Position numbers and translations under genes: made by a program. Shown piece by piece: positions 16,568-25,355 of a stretch of DNA of 64,000 nucleotides (position 1 is its first letter; every line of letters starts with the position of its first letter). Origin of the DNA: JACCTU01 sp963848525 (lineage in GTDB: Bacteria; Actinomycetota; Thermoleophilia; Gaiellales; Gaiellaceae); contig CAWKDZ010000003.1 in the NCBI GenBank assembly GCA_963848525.1, positions 1-64,000 of the forward strand. Reading direction: 5' to 3'. The notes below the pieces were generated by a model that saw nothing but the letters and a program-made list of their open reading frames with translations, had not been told where the DNA came from and did not search any database.

Positions 16568-17202
16568 AGACGGAATCGACACACGACCCCGGTTCGGCGC
16601 TTCAGGAGGGCGAGCGGATCTTCGCCCGCGCCTGGAAGTTGCTGGCCCTGCGCGGCGCCATCGCGATCGCGTTCGCGTTCGTCCTGCTCGTGTGGCCCGA
16701 CATCGGGCTCACGGCGATGGTCGCGGTTGTGGGCGCGTTCGCGCTCGCGAGCGGGTTCATGTCCGGCGTGGCCGCATGGATGCTGCCCGGCGCGGCGAGG
16801 CAGCAGCGTGTCTGGCTGGCCGTGCACGCGATCCTCGGGCTCGTCGTCGGCGTGGCCGTGCTGTTCTGGCCCGACCTCTCGGCGAAGGCGCTCCTCTATG
16901 CGATCGCGCTCTGGGCGATCGCCGCGGGCGTGACCGAGCTCGTCGCGGCGTTCGTGCTGCCGCTCAGCGGCACGCGGACGGTGCTGGTCGCGATGGGCGG
17001 CATCGTGCTCGCCGCGTTCGGCGTCGTGATGTTCGTCGAGCCGGGCGACGGGGCGATCGCGCTGCTGGCGCTCGTCGCGGCGTTCGCGCTCGTCCGCGGC
17101 ACGTTCGACATCGCGCTGGCGGTCGAGCTACGGCGAGTGGTCGGTGAGCTGAAAGAGCGCTTCCAGCAGCCTCTCCGACCGAAGCCCATCCCCCACGGGT
17201 GA
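16564..17202 (+). CDS. HdeD-family (DUF308) membrane protein
   Basis: 212 residues with six hydrophobic helices in three repeated hairpins, such as GAIAIAFAFVLLVWPDIGL and VVGVAVLFWPDLSAKALLYA. The WPD motif at helix ends is typical of HdeD/DUF308 proteins, which are linked to acid or envelope stress. Translation is coupled to the coiled-coil gene upstream (4-base overlap). A strong hairpin terminator follows. Confidence 0.85.
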   Translation: MKTESTHDPGSALQEGERIFARAWKLLALRGAIAIAFAFVLLVWPDIGLTAMVAVVGAFALASGFMSGVAAWMLPGAARQQRVWLAVHAILGLVVGVAVLFWPDLSAKALLYAIALWAIAAGVTELVAAFVLPLSGTRTVLVAMGGIVLAAFGVVMFVEPGDGAIALLALVAAFALVRGTFDIALAVELRRVVGELKERFQQPLRPKPIPHG

Positions 17203-17249
17203 GAAGCAGGACGACGCTGATGCAGACGCTCGACCCACCGCTCGTGATC

Positions 17250-17278
17250 GGGCGGCCGGCGTGAGGCGCCGGCCGCCC
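17250..17278 (+). terminator. Hairpin terminator after HdeD gene
   Basis: 12-base perfect arms (GGGCGGCCGGCG and its complement) around a TGAGG loop, 48 bases past the stop codon. Confidence 0.7.
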
Positions 17279-17296
17279 CCTTCGGAGGTGAGCCAG

Positions 17297-17413
17297 ATGC
17301 GGTCCGTCGTCGCGTCCCTGACGCCAGGCGGTGTCGGCGTCAACCAGGCAGTCGCGTCGCTCCACGATGCGACGAACGCCACCGCCCCGCGCCGCGGTGA
17401 GGCAAGCTCGTGA
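17297..17413 (+). pseudogene. Flippase-family remnant, now a 38-codon leader
   Basis: A short frame behind GGAGG encoding SLTPGGVGVNQAVASL in its first half. This is the conserved PGGVG(x)(N/T)QA core of the flippase-like family present at the start of the window (compare FAITPGGVGQTQALD). Everything else of that protein is gone. Its TGA overlaps the GTG of the next membrane protein gene (GTGA), so the remnant may act as a translated leader. The match is short, but the motif is distinctive. Confidence 0.5.
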
Positions 17414-17931
17414 CGGCGACGGTCGAGCCGGCCCGAGGCCGCCTCCTCGCGGCGCCCCGACGCGACAACGTCCGGTTCGGCGCAGCCGTCTACGGGTCGT
17501 TTCTCGTGGCCTCCGTCGTCGGCGTCGCCTTCGAGGCCGGCCAAGACGCGCAAGTCATGACGACGACGGCGCTCGCCTCCGCCGTCGTCTTCTGGCTCGC
17601 GCACTGGTGGTCGGAGGTCATCGGCGAGCAGATCTCGGCAGGAGAGGAGTTCCGGCGACGGGACGTTCTCGTCGTTGCCCGTCGCGAGTGGCCTCTGGTC
17701 GAAGCGGCCGTCGTTCCTACGGCCCTCCTCGCCCTCGCCTGGGCCGGCGTTTGGTCCCGGGAAACGGGCGCAGAGCTCGCGCTCGGTGCGGCCGTCCTCC
17801 AGATCTCCGGGTGGGCACTGGTCGCCGGCCGTCGCGCCGGATGGACATGGCTGCGCGCTGGCCTCTTTGCCGCGATCGATGGAGCGCTCGGCACAGTCGT
17901 GCTACTGCTTCTCGAGAAGTTGGTTCACTGA
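17410..17931 (+). CDS. Membrane protein of unknown function
   Basis: 173 residues with four or five hydrophobic helices, including AAVYGSFLVASVVGVAF and a C-terminal AIDGALGTVVLLLLEKLV. A His/Trp-rich cytoplasmic edge (LAHWWSEVIGEQI) may bind metal or lipid. I do not recognise the family. The GTG start is coupled to the flippase remnant. The 131 bases after it hold no gene I can support. Confidence 0.65.
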   Translation: MTATVEPARGRLLAAPRRDNVRFGAAVYGSFLVASVVGVAFEAGQDAQVMTTTALASAVVFWLAHWWSEVIGEQISAGEEFRRRDVLVVARREWPLVEAAVVPTALLALAWAGVWSRETGAELALGAAVLQISGWALVAGRRAGWTWLRAGLFAAIDGALGTVVLLLLEKLVH

Positions 17932-18062
17932 GACACGACGCCGGCCACGAGTTCCGCCTGCTCGCGAGCGGGGTGGAGCATCGCCGTCGCGTTAAAGGGC
18001 TACGAGACCCCGCTCGACCCCCTCCTCGCGGTCAAGGGCGTCGGCTTCTCTCTGAGCCACAC

Positions 18063-19460
18063 CTAGCCGGAACGTAGGGCGTCGCGGTCGATCGCGCGCC
18101 TCAGGATCTTGCCCGTCGGCCCCTTCGGGAGCTCGTCGGCGAACACGATCCGGCGTGGGTACTTGTACGCGGCCACCCGCTCTTTCGTCCACGCTTGGAG
18201 CTCGTCGGCGGAGGCGGTCGCGCCGGGGCGCCTGACCACGACCGCCGCCACCTCCTCGCCCAGTCGCTCGTCCGCGATTCCGACGACGGCAGTCTCGAGG
18301 ACGTCGGGGTGGGCGTAGAGCGCCTCCTCGACCTCGCGGGGGTAGACGTTGTAGCCGCCGCGGACGATCAGGTCCTTCTTCCTGTCGACGAGGAAGAGGT
18401 AGCGCTCATCGTCGAGGTAGCCGACGTCGCCGGTCGAGAACCAGCCGTCGTGGTCGATCGCCTCGCGGGTTGCCTCCTCGTCCTGCCAGTAGCCGGCGAT
18501 GACCGACGGGCCGCGGAGCTGGACCTCGCCGACGCCGTCGACGGCTTCGTGGATGCGGATCTCGGTGCCGCCGAGCGGCTTGCCGACCGATCCGGGCTTT
18601 CGACGCTCTCCGACCCTGTACATCGTCGCGATCCCGCTGAGCTCGGTCAGCCCGTAGCCCTCGAGCACCTCGCCGCCGAACGTGCGCTCGAAGTCGTTCG
18701 CGACCTCGATGGGGACGGCGGCGCCGCCGACGTGGGCGATGCGGATCGGCGGCAGCTCGCTCGCGTCCCGTGCCGCCTGGCAGAGCGCGATGCACATCGT
18801 CGGCACGCCGAGCAAGATCGTCGTCCGCGTCGCCGTCATGGTCGCCAGCGTCCGTTCCGCCTCGAAGCGCGGGACGACGGCGACGGCGGCGCCTGCAAGG
18901 AAGGTCGACACCAGCCCGGTGGACTGTCCGAGCACGTGCGTGAACGGCGCGGCCCCGAGCACGACGTCGTCCGGGCCGAGGACCAGCGCCTCCGCCGCGT
19001 TGCGGGCTGCAGCGCGGATGCTGCCGTGGGTGAGGACGGCGCCCTTCGGCCGCCCGGACGTACCCGAGGTGAAGAGGATCACGGCCGGCTCGTCGTCCTC
19101 GCGCTCGACGATTCCGGCGTTCGCCCCGCCGCCGACGGGCAGCTCGTCGTCGATGACCACGTGCGGCGTCGAGGCTCGCACGCGCTCCTCAACCTCAGGC
19201 GGGGCGAGTAGGACGTTCAGTGGCACGACGACCGCGCCGGCGCGCAGCGCGCCGAAGAACGCGGCCACGTACGCGGGGGAGTTCGGGAGCCTCAGCGCGA
19301 CGCGGTCGCCCGCCCCGACGCCGCGGGCGGCGAGCGCGGCAGCCGCCTCGGTGATGCGACGGTCGAGCTCGGTGTAGCTGACCGTCTCTCCCTCGAAGTA
19401 CAGCGCCGGCCGGTCCGGGGCTTGCGCGGCGGAGTCCGCGACGATGTCGGCCAGGTTCAT
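18063..19460 (-). CDS. Acyl/aryl-CoA synthetase (AMP-forming), cou/fad type
   Basis: 465 residues of the ANL superfamily. The adenylation motifs are FTSGTSGRPKGAVLTH (about 151), YGLTEL, GWFSTGDVGYLDD, the hinge VDRKKDLIVRGGYNVYPRE and the C-terminal catalytic lysine in PKGPTGKILRR. It activates a carboxylate as CoA thioester through an acyl-adenylate. Its neighbours (SDR, MaoC, amidohydrolase, MarR) suggest an aromatic or phenylpropenoid acid rather than a plain fatty acid. ATG at 19460 gives a normal N-terminus. It diverges from the SDR gene across a 109-bp region holding a shared operator. Confidence 0.88.
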   Translation of the reverse strand: MNLADIVADSAAQAPDRPALYFEGETVSYTELDRRITEAAAALAARGVGAGDRVALRLPNSPAYVAAFFGALRAGAVVVPLNVLLAPPEVEERVRASTPHVVIDDELPVGGGANAGIVEREDDEPAVILFTSGTSGRPKGAVLTHGSIRAAARNAAEALVLGPDDVVLGAAPFTHVLGQSTGLVSTFLAGAAVAVVPRFEAERTLATMTATRTTILLGVPTMCIALCQAARDASELPPIRIAHVGGAAVPIEVANDFERTFGGEVLEGYGLTELSGIATMYRVGERRKPGSVGKPLGGTEIRIHEAVDGVGEVQLRGPSVIAGYWQDEEATREAIDHDGWFSTGDVGYLDDERYLFLVDRKKDLIVRGGYNVYPREVEEALYAHPDVLETAVVGIADERLGEEVAAVVVRRPGATASADELQAWTKERVAAYKYPRRIVFADELPKGPTGKILRRAIDRDALRSG

Positions 19461-19526
19461 CGTGCATGACGATCGCACTTCCGGCGGGAGCGGGAGCGCG
19501 CGGACCCCGAGGGCCTTGCCGAGACT

Positions 19527-19541
19527 ATCAGGTAGCCTGAT
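19527..19541. promoter_or_regulatory. 15-bp palindromic operator, copy 1
   Basis: ATCAGGTAGCCTGAT, half-sites ATCAGG/CCTGAT around TAG, between the divergent ligase and SDR genes. Copy 2 at 25195-25209 matches in 14 of 15 positions on the opposite strand. A MarR-type regulator is encoded between the two sites and is the likely binder. Confidence 0.7.
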
Positions 19542-19569
19542 TCCCCCGGCATGCGAAGGAGGAAGAGAG

Positions 19570-20406
19570 ATGGGTGTGCTCGACGGGAAGGCTGCGATCG
19601 TCACGGGCTCCGCCCGCGGGATCGGTCGGGCCACGGCCGAGTTGCTCGCCGAGCATGGCGCGCGCGTGCTGGTCAACGACCTCGACGCGGAGCTGGCCGA
19701 TCAGGCGGCGGCGGAGATCGAGGGTGAGACCGCGGTCTTCGGCGCCGACCTGACGCAGGATGGCGTGCCGGAAGAGCTCGTACGGCGAGCGGTCGACGCG
19801 TTCGGTCAGCTCGACATCGTCGTCAACAACGCCGGCTACACCTGGGACGGGATGGCGCACAAGATGAGCGACGAGCAGTTTCGGGCGATGCTCGAGATCC
19901 ATACCGTCGTCCCGTTCAGGGTCCTGCGCGCCGCCGCGCCCTACCTGCGCGACGCGGGCAAAGCCGACCGCGAGGCCGGTCGCGAGATCTTTCGCAAGGT
20001 CGTCAACGTCGCCTCGATCTCGGGCACGCAGGGGAACCTCGGGCAGGCGAACTACTCGGCTGCGAAGGCCGGCCTGGTCGGCCTGACGAAGACGCTCGCG
20101 CGCGAGTGGGGCGCGTTCAGGGTCAATGTCAACGCGGTTGCGTTCGGGTTCGTCGAGACGCGCCTGACGGCGGCATCCGACGAGGGCGGCGGCGGCGAGA
20201 CGTTCGTCAAGAACGGGCAGGAGATCCGGCTCGGCATCCCGGAGAAGATGCGCCAGCTCGCGCCGACGATCATCCCGCTCGGCCGGCCGGCGACGGCGGA
20301 GGACGCCGCTGGGCCGATCTTCTTCCTTTGCTCGCCGTGGTCGAACTTCGTGCACGGCCAGGTGCTCACTGCGAGCGGCGGCCAGACGACCGGGATGACG
20401 ACCTGA
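19570..20406 (+). CDS. Short-chain dehydrogenase/reductase (3-hydroxyacyl-CoA dehydrogenase-like)
   Basis: 278 residues with a Rossmann fold. The cofactor motif is VTGSARGIGRA, followed by NNAG and the active-site Ser and YSAAKAGLVGLTK. The acidic residue after beta2 (NDLDAEL) favours NAD. In this setting it probably oxidises a 3-hydroxyacyl-CoA to the ketone, like CouM of hydroxycinnamate pathways (inference). ATG at 19570 is preceded by GGAGGAAGAG. The stop overlaps the next frame. Confidence 0.88.
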   Translation: MGVLDGKAAIVTGSARGIGRATAELLAEHGARVLVNDLDAELADQAAAEIEGETAVFGADLTQDGVPEELVRRAVDAFGQLDIVVNNAGYTWDGMAHKMSDEQFRAMLEIHTVVPFRVLRAAAPYLRDAGKADREAGREIFRKVVNVASISGTQGNLGQANYSAAKAGLVGLTKTLAREWGAFRVNVNAVAFGFVETRLTAASDEGGGGETFVKNGQEIRLGIPEKMRQLAPTIIPLGRPATAEDAAGPIFFLCSPWSNFVHGQVLTASGGQTTGMTT

Positions 20407-21203
20407 GCTTCGACGTCCATGCGATTGGCCGCGCCGGGGACGGGCGACGCTACGAAGTGTCGGCGGCCGCACTCCGAGCCTACGCCGAGGCGACGGACGA
20501 TGCTCCCGGCGGCCCGGTGTTCGCGATCGTCCCGGTTTGGGACGCGATCGCGCCCGCGTCGCGGGCGGTCGCCTCCGACGAGGCGCGCAAGCGGGTCGTG
20601 CACTACGAGCACGACATGCTGCTTCACCGGCCGATCGAGGCGGGGATGACGCTGGTGTCGCAGGCGACGCCCGTCGCCCTGCTCGGCCGTCCGAACGGCA
20701 CGTCGCTCGTGATCAAGACGGAGACGCGGATGTCCGACGGCACGCTCGTCAACGAGCAGTACGTGACGGAGTTCTTCCGCGGCGTCGAGGCTGAACGCAG
20801 CGTCGGCGAGCGTGCGCCGGACCACCGCCTCGAGAGCGACGGAGACCCGATCGCAGAGGTCGCCTATCCCGTCGCCGACGACCAGACGGTTCGCTATGCC
20901 GCTGCCTCGGGCGACGATTTCGCGATCCACCTCGACGACGAGTTCGCCCGCACGGTCGGGCTGCCCGGAAGGATCGTCCATGGCCTCTGCACGATGGCCT
21001 TCGCCGGTCGTGCCGTCCTCGAAGCGGCGGGCGTCGACGATCCGCGCACCGTGCGACGCCTCGCCGTGCGCTTCTCGGCGCCGCTCTTTCCCGGCGACAC
21101 GGTGACGACCCGTCTCTGGCGCGTCGACGGCGGCTTCGGCTTCGACGCGCTCGGCGGAGACGGCAAGGCCGTGATCAAGGACGGGCGCGCGGAGCTGCGG
21201 TGA
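20403..21203 (+). CDS. Two-domain MaoC-like (hot-dog) enoyl-CoA hydratase
   Basis: About 266 residues: a degenerate N-terminal hot-dog domain and a catalytic C-terminal one with the MaoC hydratase pattern SGDDFAIHLDDEFARTVGLP, then GRIVHGLC (Asp and His of the dyad in place). It should hydrate a 2-enoyl-CoA to the 3-hydroxyacyl-CoA used by the SDR. No ATG, GTG or TTG gives a complete first domain. The natural start is CTG at 20403, overlapping the SDR stop (CTGA). The stop is also coupled to the amidohydrolase. Confidence 0.8.
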   Translation: MSFDVHAIGRAGDGRRYEVSAAALRAYAEATDDAPGGPVFAIVPVWDAIAPASRAVASDEARKRVVHYEHDMLLHRPIEAGMTLVSQATPVALLGRPNGTSLVIKTETRMSDGTLVNEQYVTEFFRGVEAERSVGERAPDHRLESDGDPIAEVAYPVADDQTVRYAAASGDDFAIHLDDEFARTVGLPGRIVHGLCTMAFAGRAVLEAAGVDDPRTVRRLAVRFSAPLFPGDTVTTRLWRVDGGFGFDALGGDGKAVIKDGRAELR

Positions 21204-22063
21204 CCATCGACGTCGCCTCGGTCCGCGCGATCGATTTCCACACGCATGCCGAGGTCGGCCGGACGGGCGAGGACGGCCTCCGTCCGGAATGGCGGGACGC
21301 GGCGAAGAAGTACTTCGGCGAAGGGGGCGAGCCGACGGTCGAGGACGTGGCGGCGTACTACCGCGAACGCAACATCGCAGCGGTCGTCTTCACCGTCGAC
21401 GCCGAGACCGTCACGGGTCGCGCCGCGGTGCGGAACGAGGAGATCGCCGAGGTCGCCGCTGCAAACCCCGACGTGCTGATCCCGTTCGCATCCGTCGACC
21501 CGCACAGACCCAACGCGGTCGACGAGGTGCGCCGCCTCGTCCGCGACTACCGCGTGCGCGGCTTCAAGTTCCACCCGAACATCCAGGCGTTCTTTCCGAA
21601 CGAGAGAGCGTTCTACCCGCTCTACGAGGCGATCGAGGAGGCCGGAGTCCCTGCGCTCTTCCACACCGGCCATTCGGGGATCGGCTCCGGCCTGCCGGGC
21701 GGCGGCGGCATCCGGCTCAAGTACTCGAACCCGATGTGCGTGGACGACGTCGCCGTCGACTTCCCCGAACTGAAGATCGTGCTCGCCCACCCGTCCTTTC
21801 CCTGGCAGGACGAGGCGATCTCGGTTGCGCTGCACAAGCGACAGGTCTACATCGACCTGTCCGGCTGGTCGCCCAAGTACTTCCCGCCGCAGCTCGTCCG
21901 CTACGCGAACACGCAGCTGCGGGATCGCGTTCTGTTCGGCTCCGACTACCCGATGATCACGCCCGACCGCTGGCTCTCCGACTTCGAGCAGGCCGACTTC
22001 AAGGACGACGTCCGGCCGTTGATCCTGAAGGACAACGCGGCCCGTCTTCTCGGATTGTCGTGA
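21200..22063 (+). CDS. Amidohydrolase-superfamily hydrolase (PF04909 type; CouO-like 3-ketoacyl-CoA hydrolase candidate)
   Basis: 287 residues of the metal-dependent amidohydrolase barrel. Metal ligands are visible in IDFHTHAEVG, FHTGHSG, LAHPSFPW and the terminal FGSDYPM. Enzymes of this kind include decarboxylases and, in Rhodococcus p-hydroxycinnamate catabolism, CouO, which cleaves a 4-hydroxyphenyl-beta-ketoacyl-CoA. The order ligase, dehydrogenase, hydratase, amidohydrolase and MarR matches that scheme. GTG at 21200 overlaps the hydratase stop. Confidence 0.8.
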   Translation: MTIDVASVRAIDFHTHAEVGRTGEDGLRPEWRDAAKKYFGEGGEPTVEDVAAYYRERNIAAVVFTVDAETVTGRAAVRNEEIAEVAAANPDVLIPFASVDPHRPNAVDEVRRLVRDYRVRGFKFHPNIQAFFPNERAFYPLYEAIEEAGVPALFHTGHSGIGSGLPGGGGIRLKYSNPMCVDDVAVDFPELKIVLAHPSFPWQDEAISVALHKRQVYIDLSGWSPKYFPPQLVRYANTQLRDRVLFGSDYPMITPDRWLSDFEQADFKDDVRPLILKDNAARLLGLS

Positions 22064-22572
22064 CAAAGCACCCGTATGCGACGATGGCCGGTGTGGCGCA
22101 CCCCGCTTCCGCCGACGAGCTCCACGACGAGGTCGGCGAAGAGCCGCACGTCAGCTACGTCGTCGCCCGGCTCGAGCGGGCGCTCCGCCAGGCGATCAAC
22201 GAGCGTGTGGGGGAGCATGGCTTGACGACGTTGCAATACACGACGCTGAGCGTGCTGGGCCGCCGCCGCGGCGGCCTCTCGAACGCGCAGCTCGCACGCC
22301 GCTCGTACATGACGCCGCAGTCGATGAGCGAGGTGATCGAGGCGCTCGAGCGGGCGGGGCTGATCGAGCGGGCGCCGCATCCGAATCACCGGCGCGTCCT
22401 CCCGGCGACGCTGACGGCGAAGGGTCGTCGCGTGCTCGCGGTCTGCGAAGACGCCGTCGCTGCGATGGAGGAGGAGATGATGCGCGAGCTTGGGCCCGCG
22501 GAGCGCACGGCGCTGCTCGAGGCGCTCAAGAGCTGCGTGCGCTCGCTCCACGCCGGCTTCCCGAACGACTGA
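22060..22572 (+). CDS. MarR-family transcriptional regulator
   Basis: 170 residues with a winged helix-turn-helix: LTTLQYTTLSVLGRR, recognition region RSYMTPQSMSEVIEALERAG, wing PNHRRVLPATLT. GTG at 22060 overlaps the amidohydrolase stop; ATG at 22084 is an alternative that keeps the whole domain. MarR repressors of aromatic pathways often respond to the acyl-CoA intermediate. The two copies of ATCAGGTAG(C/T)CTGAT on either side of the cluster are its likely operators, so it would control both degradation and uptake genes. Confidence 0.88.
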   Translation: MTKHPYATMAGVAHPASADELHDEVGEEPHVSYVVARLERALRQAINERVGEHGLTTLQYTTLSVLGRRRGGLSNAQLARRSYMTPQSMSEVIEALERAGLIERAPHPNHRRVLPATLTAKGRRVLAVCEDAVAAMEEEMMRELGPAERTALLEALKSCVRSLHAGFPND

Positions 22573-22581
22573 CTGACGACC

Positions 22582-22619
22582 TCGGCGGAAGGGAGAGGAC
22601 GGCCTCCCCCTTCCGCCGA
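22582..22619. terminator. Bidirectional hairpin terminator
   Basis: Perfect 11-base arms (TCGGCGGAAGG and its complement) with a 16-base GC-rich loop. It separates the convergent MarR and DUF6351-type genes. Confidence 0.7.
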
Positions 22620-22627
22620 ACGTCGAC

Positions 22628-25099
22628 TCAGCAGCCGAGCAGCACCTGGATGTCGCGGGCTCCGGCGACGAGCTGCGCGGCCTGACCCGCGGTCAGGCTC
22701 CGACCGGACTCGCTCTGCGCAGTCGCCACGAACTCGGCGAGCTCGTCGCACACGATCCGCGTGTGCTCCTTCGGCAGCTGTCGTCCCACCTGCTCGAGCG
22801 AGCGCAGCAGCTTCCCGTTCTCCTGCTTGTCCAGGTCGTACGACGCCAGCAGCGCCGTCAGGTCGTCGAGGAGCTCGGCCGGCCCCTTCGAGACAGGCGC
22901 CTGGCCGAGCGGCTGCCCGCCGGGACCGTTCTCGAAGGTCAGCCAACGGGCCTTCGGCGGCCGCTGCGACACACCGGGCCTCGTGTAGTCGCACACGCCG
23001 GTCGGGAAGGCGGCCTGCAGGCGTGCCCACTGGTCGTCCGTGAACGCGATCACGCCGTAGTCGGTGCGTGAGAGCGGCTTCGTCTGGCACTTCATCACGT
23101 CCTGCGTGAGCGGCCCGCCCGCGGCGATCCGCGGCGCCCCGTAGTGCTGCCACGTGCCGTTGCAGGTCATGTCGCCGCGGACCCCGCCCGCCATGAAGCA
23201 CGTGTCGACGAGGTCGGCCGGCTTCGCGCGCTGCACCTTGACCGACCGCGGGTCTCCACTCGTGTCGGCCGCGAGGTTGTCGAGCCACTGCCGCAGGCCG
23301 TCGAACTGCGACGGGACGACTCCTCCGGGCCGCGAGAGCCACACGATCTGGTTTGCGTGATGTCCATTCGAGCGGTCGAGCCGCGCGCGGTAGGAGAAGG
23401 TCTCGAACGCCGGATGGAAGCCCGTGTCGTCCATCTGAAAGCCCGTGCGGTTGTCGATCTCCGGGATGTCGGCGGCGCCGCTGCCGCTGTTCATGCGGCC
23501 GGTGCCGTAGAGGATCTCGAGCGCCGCCGGATCGGCGGTCTTGCGCTCCGGCGTGAAGTTGCCGTCGATATCGATGCCGCCGATCTTCGAGTTCAGGTCG
23601 ACGAACTGCTCCGGTGTGATCTCGCCCGCGAGCAGCGCGCGCAGTCCGTACTGGACGCCGGCGTTGTCGGTTGCGCTGCGGCCTTTTCCGTTCGGCGCGT
23701 CGGCCGTCACCACGACGCCGAAGACCGATCGTAGGAAGTCGAACGTCCCACACCGCTCGCCCGTCGGATTCGTCGGGCTCCAGATCAGCGCGGCGGGCAG
23801 GCCGCAGCCGACGCCGGAGGCCGGCAGCAGCTCGGTCCGGTCGGCGCCGAAGGCGAGGATCTTCTGGCCGCAGAGGTTGTCCGGGTTCGTGGGGTTGCTC
23901 CCCCAGACCGGCAGCCGCGAGGCGGCGGTCGGGAAGAGCGCGTTCGGCGGCGAGGTGGCGTGTCCCGGATTGAGGAGTGGGCTCGTCGGCCAGAAGTAGT
24001 GGTAGAGGAGCCGGCAGTCGAGCGAGCCGAGGACCTGCGTCAGGTGGTCGGGAAAGACCTGGCTCGTGCTCAAGCCGTCGAGGAGGCCGGGGTAGTTCTC
24101 GGCGAGGAGGTGCTGCTGCATCGAAGCCGCCGAGCCGCCGCTCCCCATCGTGTAGAGCACCGGCCCGTAGCGCTCGACGACGATCTCCTTCGTCATCATC
24201 GTCGCCTCGGCGGAGGTCAGGTCGCTGCAGTTGTTCGCGTAGATGTTGAGGCTCGACGTGGCGACCGCAAAGCCGAGCCCGAGTTGCGCCGCCTGCAGCA
24301 CGTTGCCAGGCGCGGTCTGAACGTGCTGGTTCCCGCACGCGCCGCCGAACGGATGGAAGAGCTTTCTGCTCCACGGCTGGCTCGTCGACCACGGCTCGAT
24401 CGGCCTCGTCGGGTCGACGAGCACCGCGATCTGGTAGATGCCGCGGTTCGCAGTTCCGGTGACGCGCTGCACGATGAAGGGGACCGTCTTGCCCGCGTCC
24501 GTGGTCGTCTGCGCGATCGATGCGGCCGGCGGCGGGCTCGCCGGGTCGTACGGGACGAACTGGGGCAGCGTGGCCGTGTTCCGGTAGAGGAGCTCGACCC
24601 TCGTCGGTGCGTTGCACTGCGCGTCGATCGCGGTGCCGAGCGGCGGGCTCGACGCGTTCGGGTTGCAGAAGAAGGGCGTCACCTGCGGCCCGGAGAAGAC
24701 GGGGCCGCCGATCGGGTGGTTTCGGATCACGACTTGGCGGCCGTAGCCGCCCTCCGGTCGCGCGACGAGCACGTTCGGGCCGACCTGGAGCCCGGTGACG
24801 AGCCCCTCGTAGCGGCCGTTCTCGCGGACGGCGAAGGCGCTCGTCACGTCCGTCCCGTTCAGGGCGACCTTCACCGACGCGGCGGTTGCGTCGCCGAGGT
24901 CGATCCGGACCAGCGCGTCGCCGCCGGAGATGAGGTCGGCGCGGTTCGACAGCACGCTGATCGCGCCGACGCTTGTCGGCGTACCGCCTGCGTTCCCCTG
25001 GGCGAGCGCCTGACCGGCGGACGCCGATGCGACGACAGCGAGCGCGACGACCGTCACCGCGGACCGGAGACGCCGCCCTCCAAAGAGAGCTTGCACCAT
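22628..25099 (-). CDS. Secreted DUF6351-type alpha/beta-hydrolase-like protein
   Basis: 823 residues. A signal peptide (about 1-34, hydrophobic AVTVVALAVVASASAGQALA) is followed by a beta-rich domain and a large domain with a probable nucleophile elbow, TMGSGGSAASMQQHLLAENY. Several Cys pairs suit an exported protein. The family is poorly characterised, and I call it an esterase-like hydrolase only by the Gly-Ser motif. Divergence from the ABC importer across the shared operator suggests it releases the substrate that the importer takes up. Confidence 0.7.
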   Translation of the reverse strand: MVQALFGGRRLRSAVTVVALAVVASASAGQALAQGNAGGTPTSVGAISVLSNRADLISGGDALVRIDLGDATAASVKVALNGTDVTSAFAVRENGRYEGLVTGLQVGPNVLVARPEGGYGRQVVIRNHPIGGPVFSGPQVTPFFCNPNASSPPLGTAIDAQCNAPTRVELLYRNTATLPQFVPYDPASPPPAASIAQTTTDAGKTVPFIVQRVTGTANRGIYQIAVLVDPTRPIEPWSTSQPWSRKLFHPFGGACGNQHVQTAPGNVLQAAQLGLGFAVATSSLNIYANNCSDLTSAEATMMTKEIVVERYGPVLYTMGSGGSAASMQQHLLAENYPGLLDGLSTSQVFPDHLTQVLGSLDCRLLYHYFWPTSPLLNPGHATSPPNALFPTAASRLPVWGSNPTNPDNLCGQKILAFGADRTELLPASGVGCGLPAALIWSPTNPTGERCGTFDFLRSVFGVVVTADAPNGKGRSATDNAGVQYGLRALLAGEITPEQFVDLNSKIGGIDIDGNFTPERKTADPAALEILYGTGRMNSGSGAADIPEIDNRTGFQMDDTGFHPAFETFSYRARLDRSNGHHANQIVWLSRPGGVVPSQFDGLRQWLDNLAADTSGDPRSVKVQRAKPADLVDTCFMAGGVRGDMTCNGTWQHYGAPRIAAGGPLTQDVMKCQTKPLSRTDYGVIAFTDDQWARLQAAFPTGVCDYTRPGVSQRPPKARWLTFENGPGGQPLGQAPVSKGPAELLDDLTALLASYDLDKQENGKLLRSLEQVGRQLPKEHTRIVCDELAEFVATAQSESGRSLTAGQAAQLVAGARDIQVLLGC

Positions 25100-25192
25100 C
25101 GTTACCCCTCCTTCGGAGACGCCTGGTCACGCCTCCGTCTCGCCCCACGGGCCGGCGCGCAGTGCGCTGCCCCTACCTCCAGTCCGGCGACC

Positions 25193-25255
25193 GTATCAGA
25201 CTACCTGATACTGATCAACAAACCTGACACAGGCCGCGGACGTACGTGTATCAGG
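25193..25255. promoter_or_regulatory. Palindromic operator, copy 2, plus extra half-sites
   Basis: GTATCAGACTACCTGATAC at 25193-25211 contains the 15-bp motif of copy 1 in reverse orientation with one difference. CCTGACAC (25223-25230) and GTGTATCAGG (25246-25255) form a second, looser inverted pair. The region lies between the secreted hydrolase gene and the ABC importer operon, which diverge. Confidence 0.7.
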
Positions 25256-25355
25256 CTCCCTTCCATTGGGCGCGCGGACCCTCTAGAGTCGCGCACACGG
25301 AAACCGGACGTCCGCCCCAAGTCGGCCAAGCGTCCCCGAGACCAAGGAGCACGGG

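Noticed and set aside
17932..18062. Possible degraded coding sequence ending LLAVKGVGFSLSHT before a TAG at 18060-18062
   Set aside because: A short frame with vague similarity to flippase-type helices; no start, no clear motif, so not listed as a gene.
22386..25148. Long antisense and alternative-frame reading frames over genes, including 920 codons over the DUF6351 gene
   Set aside because: GC-rich codon bias creates long shadow frames; their products are Arg/Pro-rich and lack domains, while the sense frames carry motifs.
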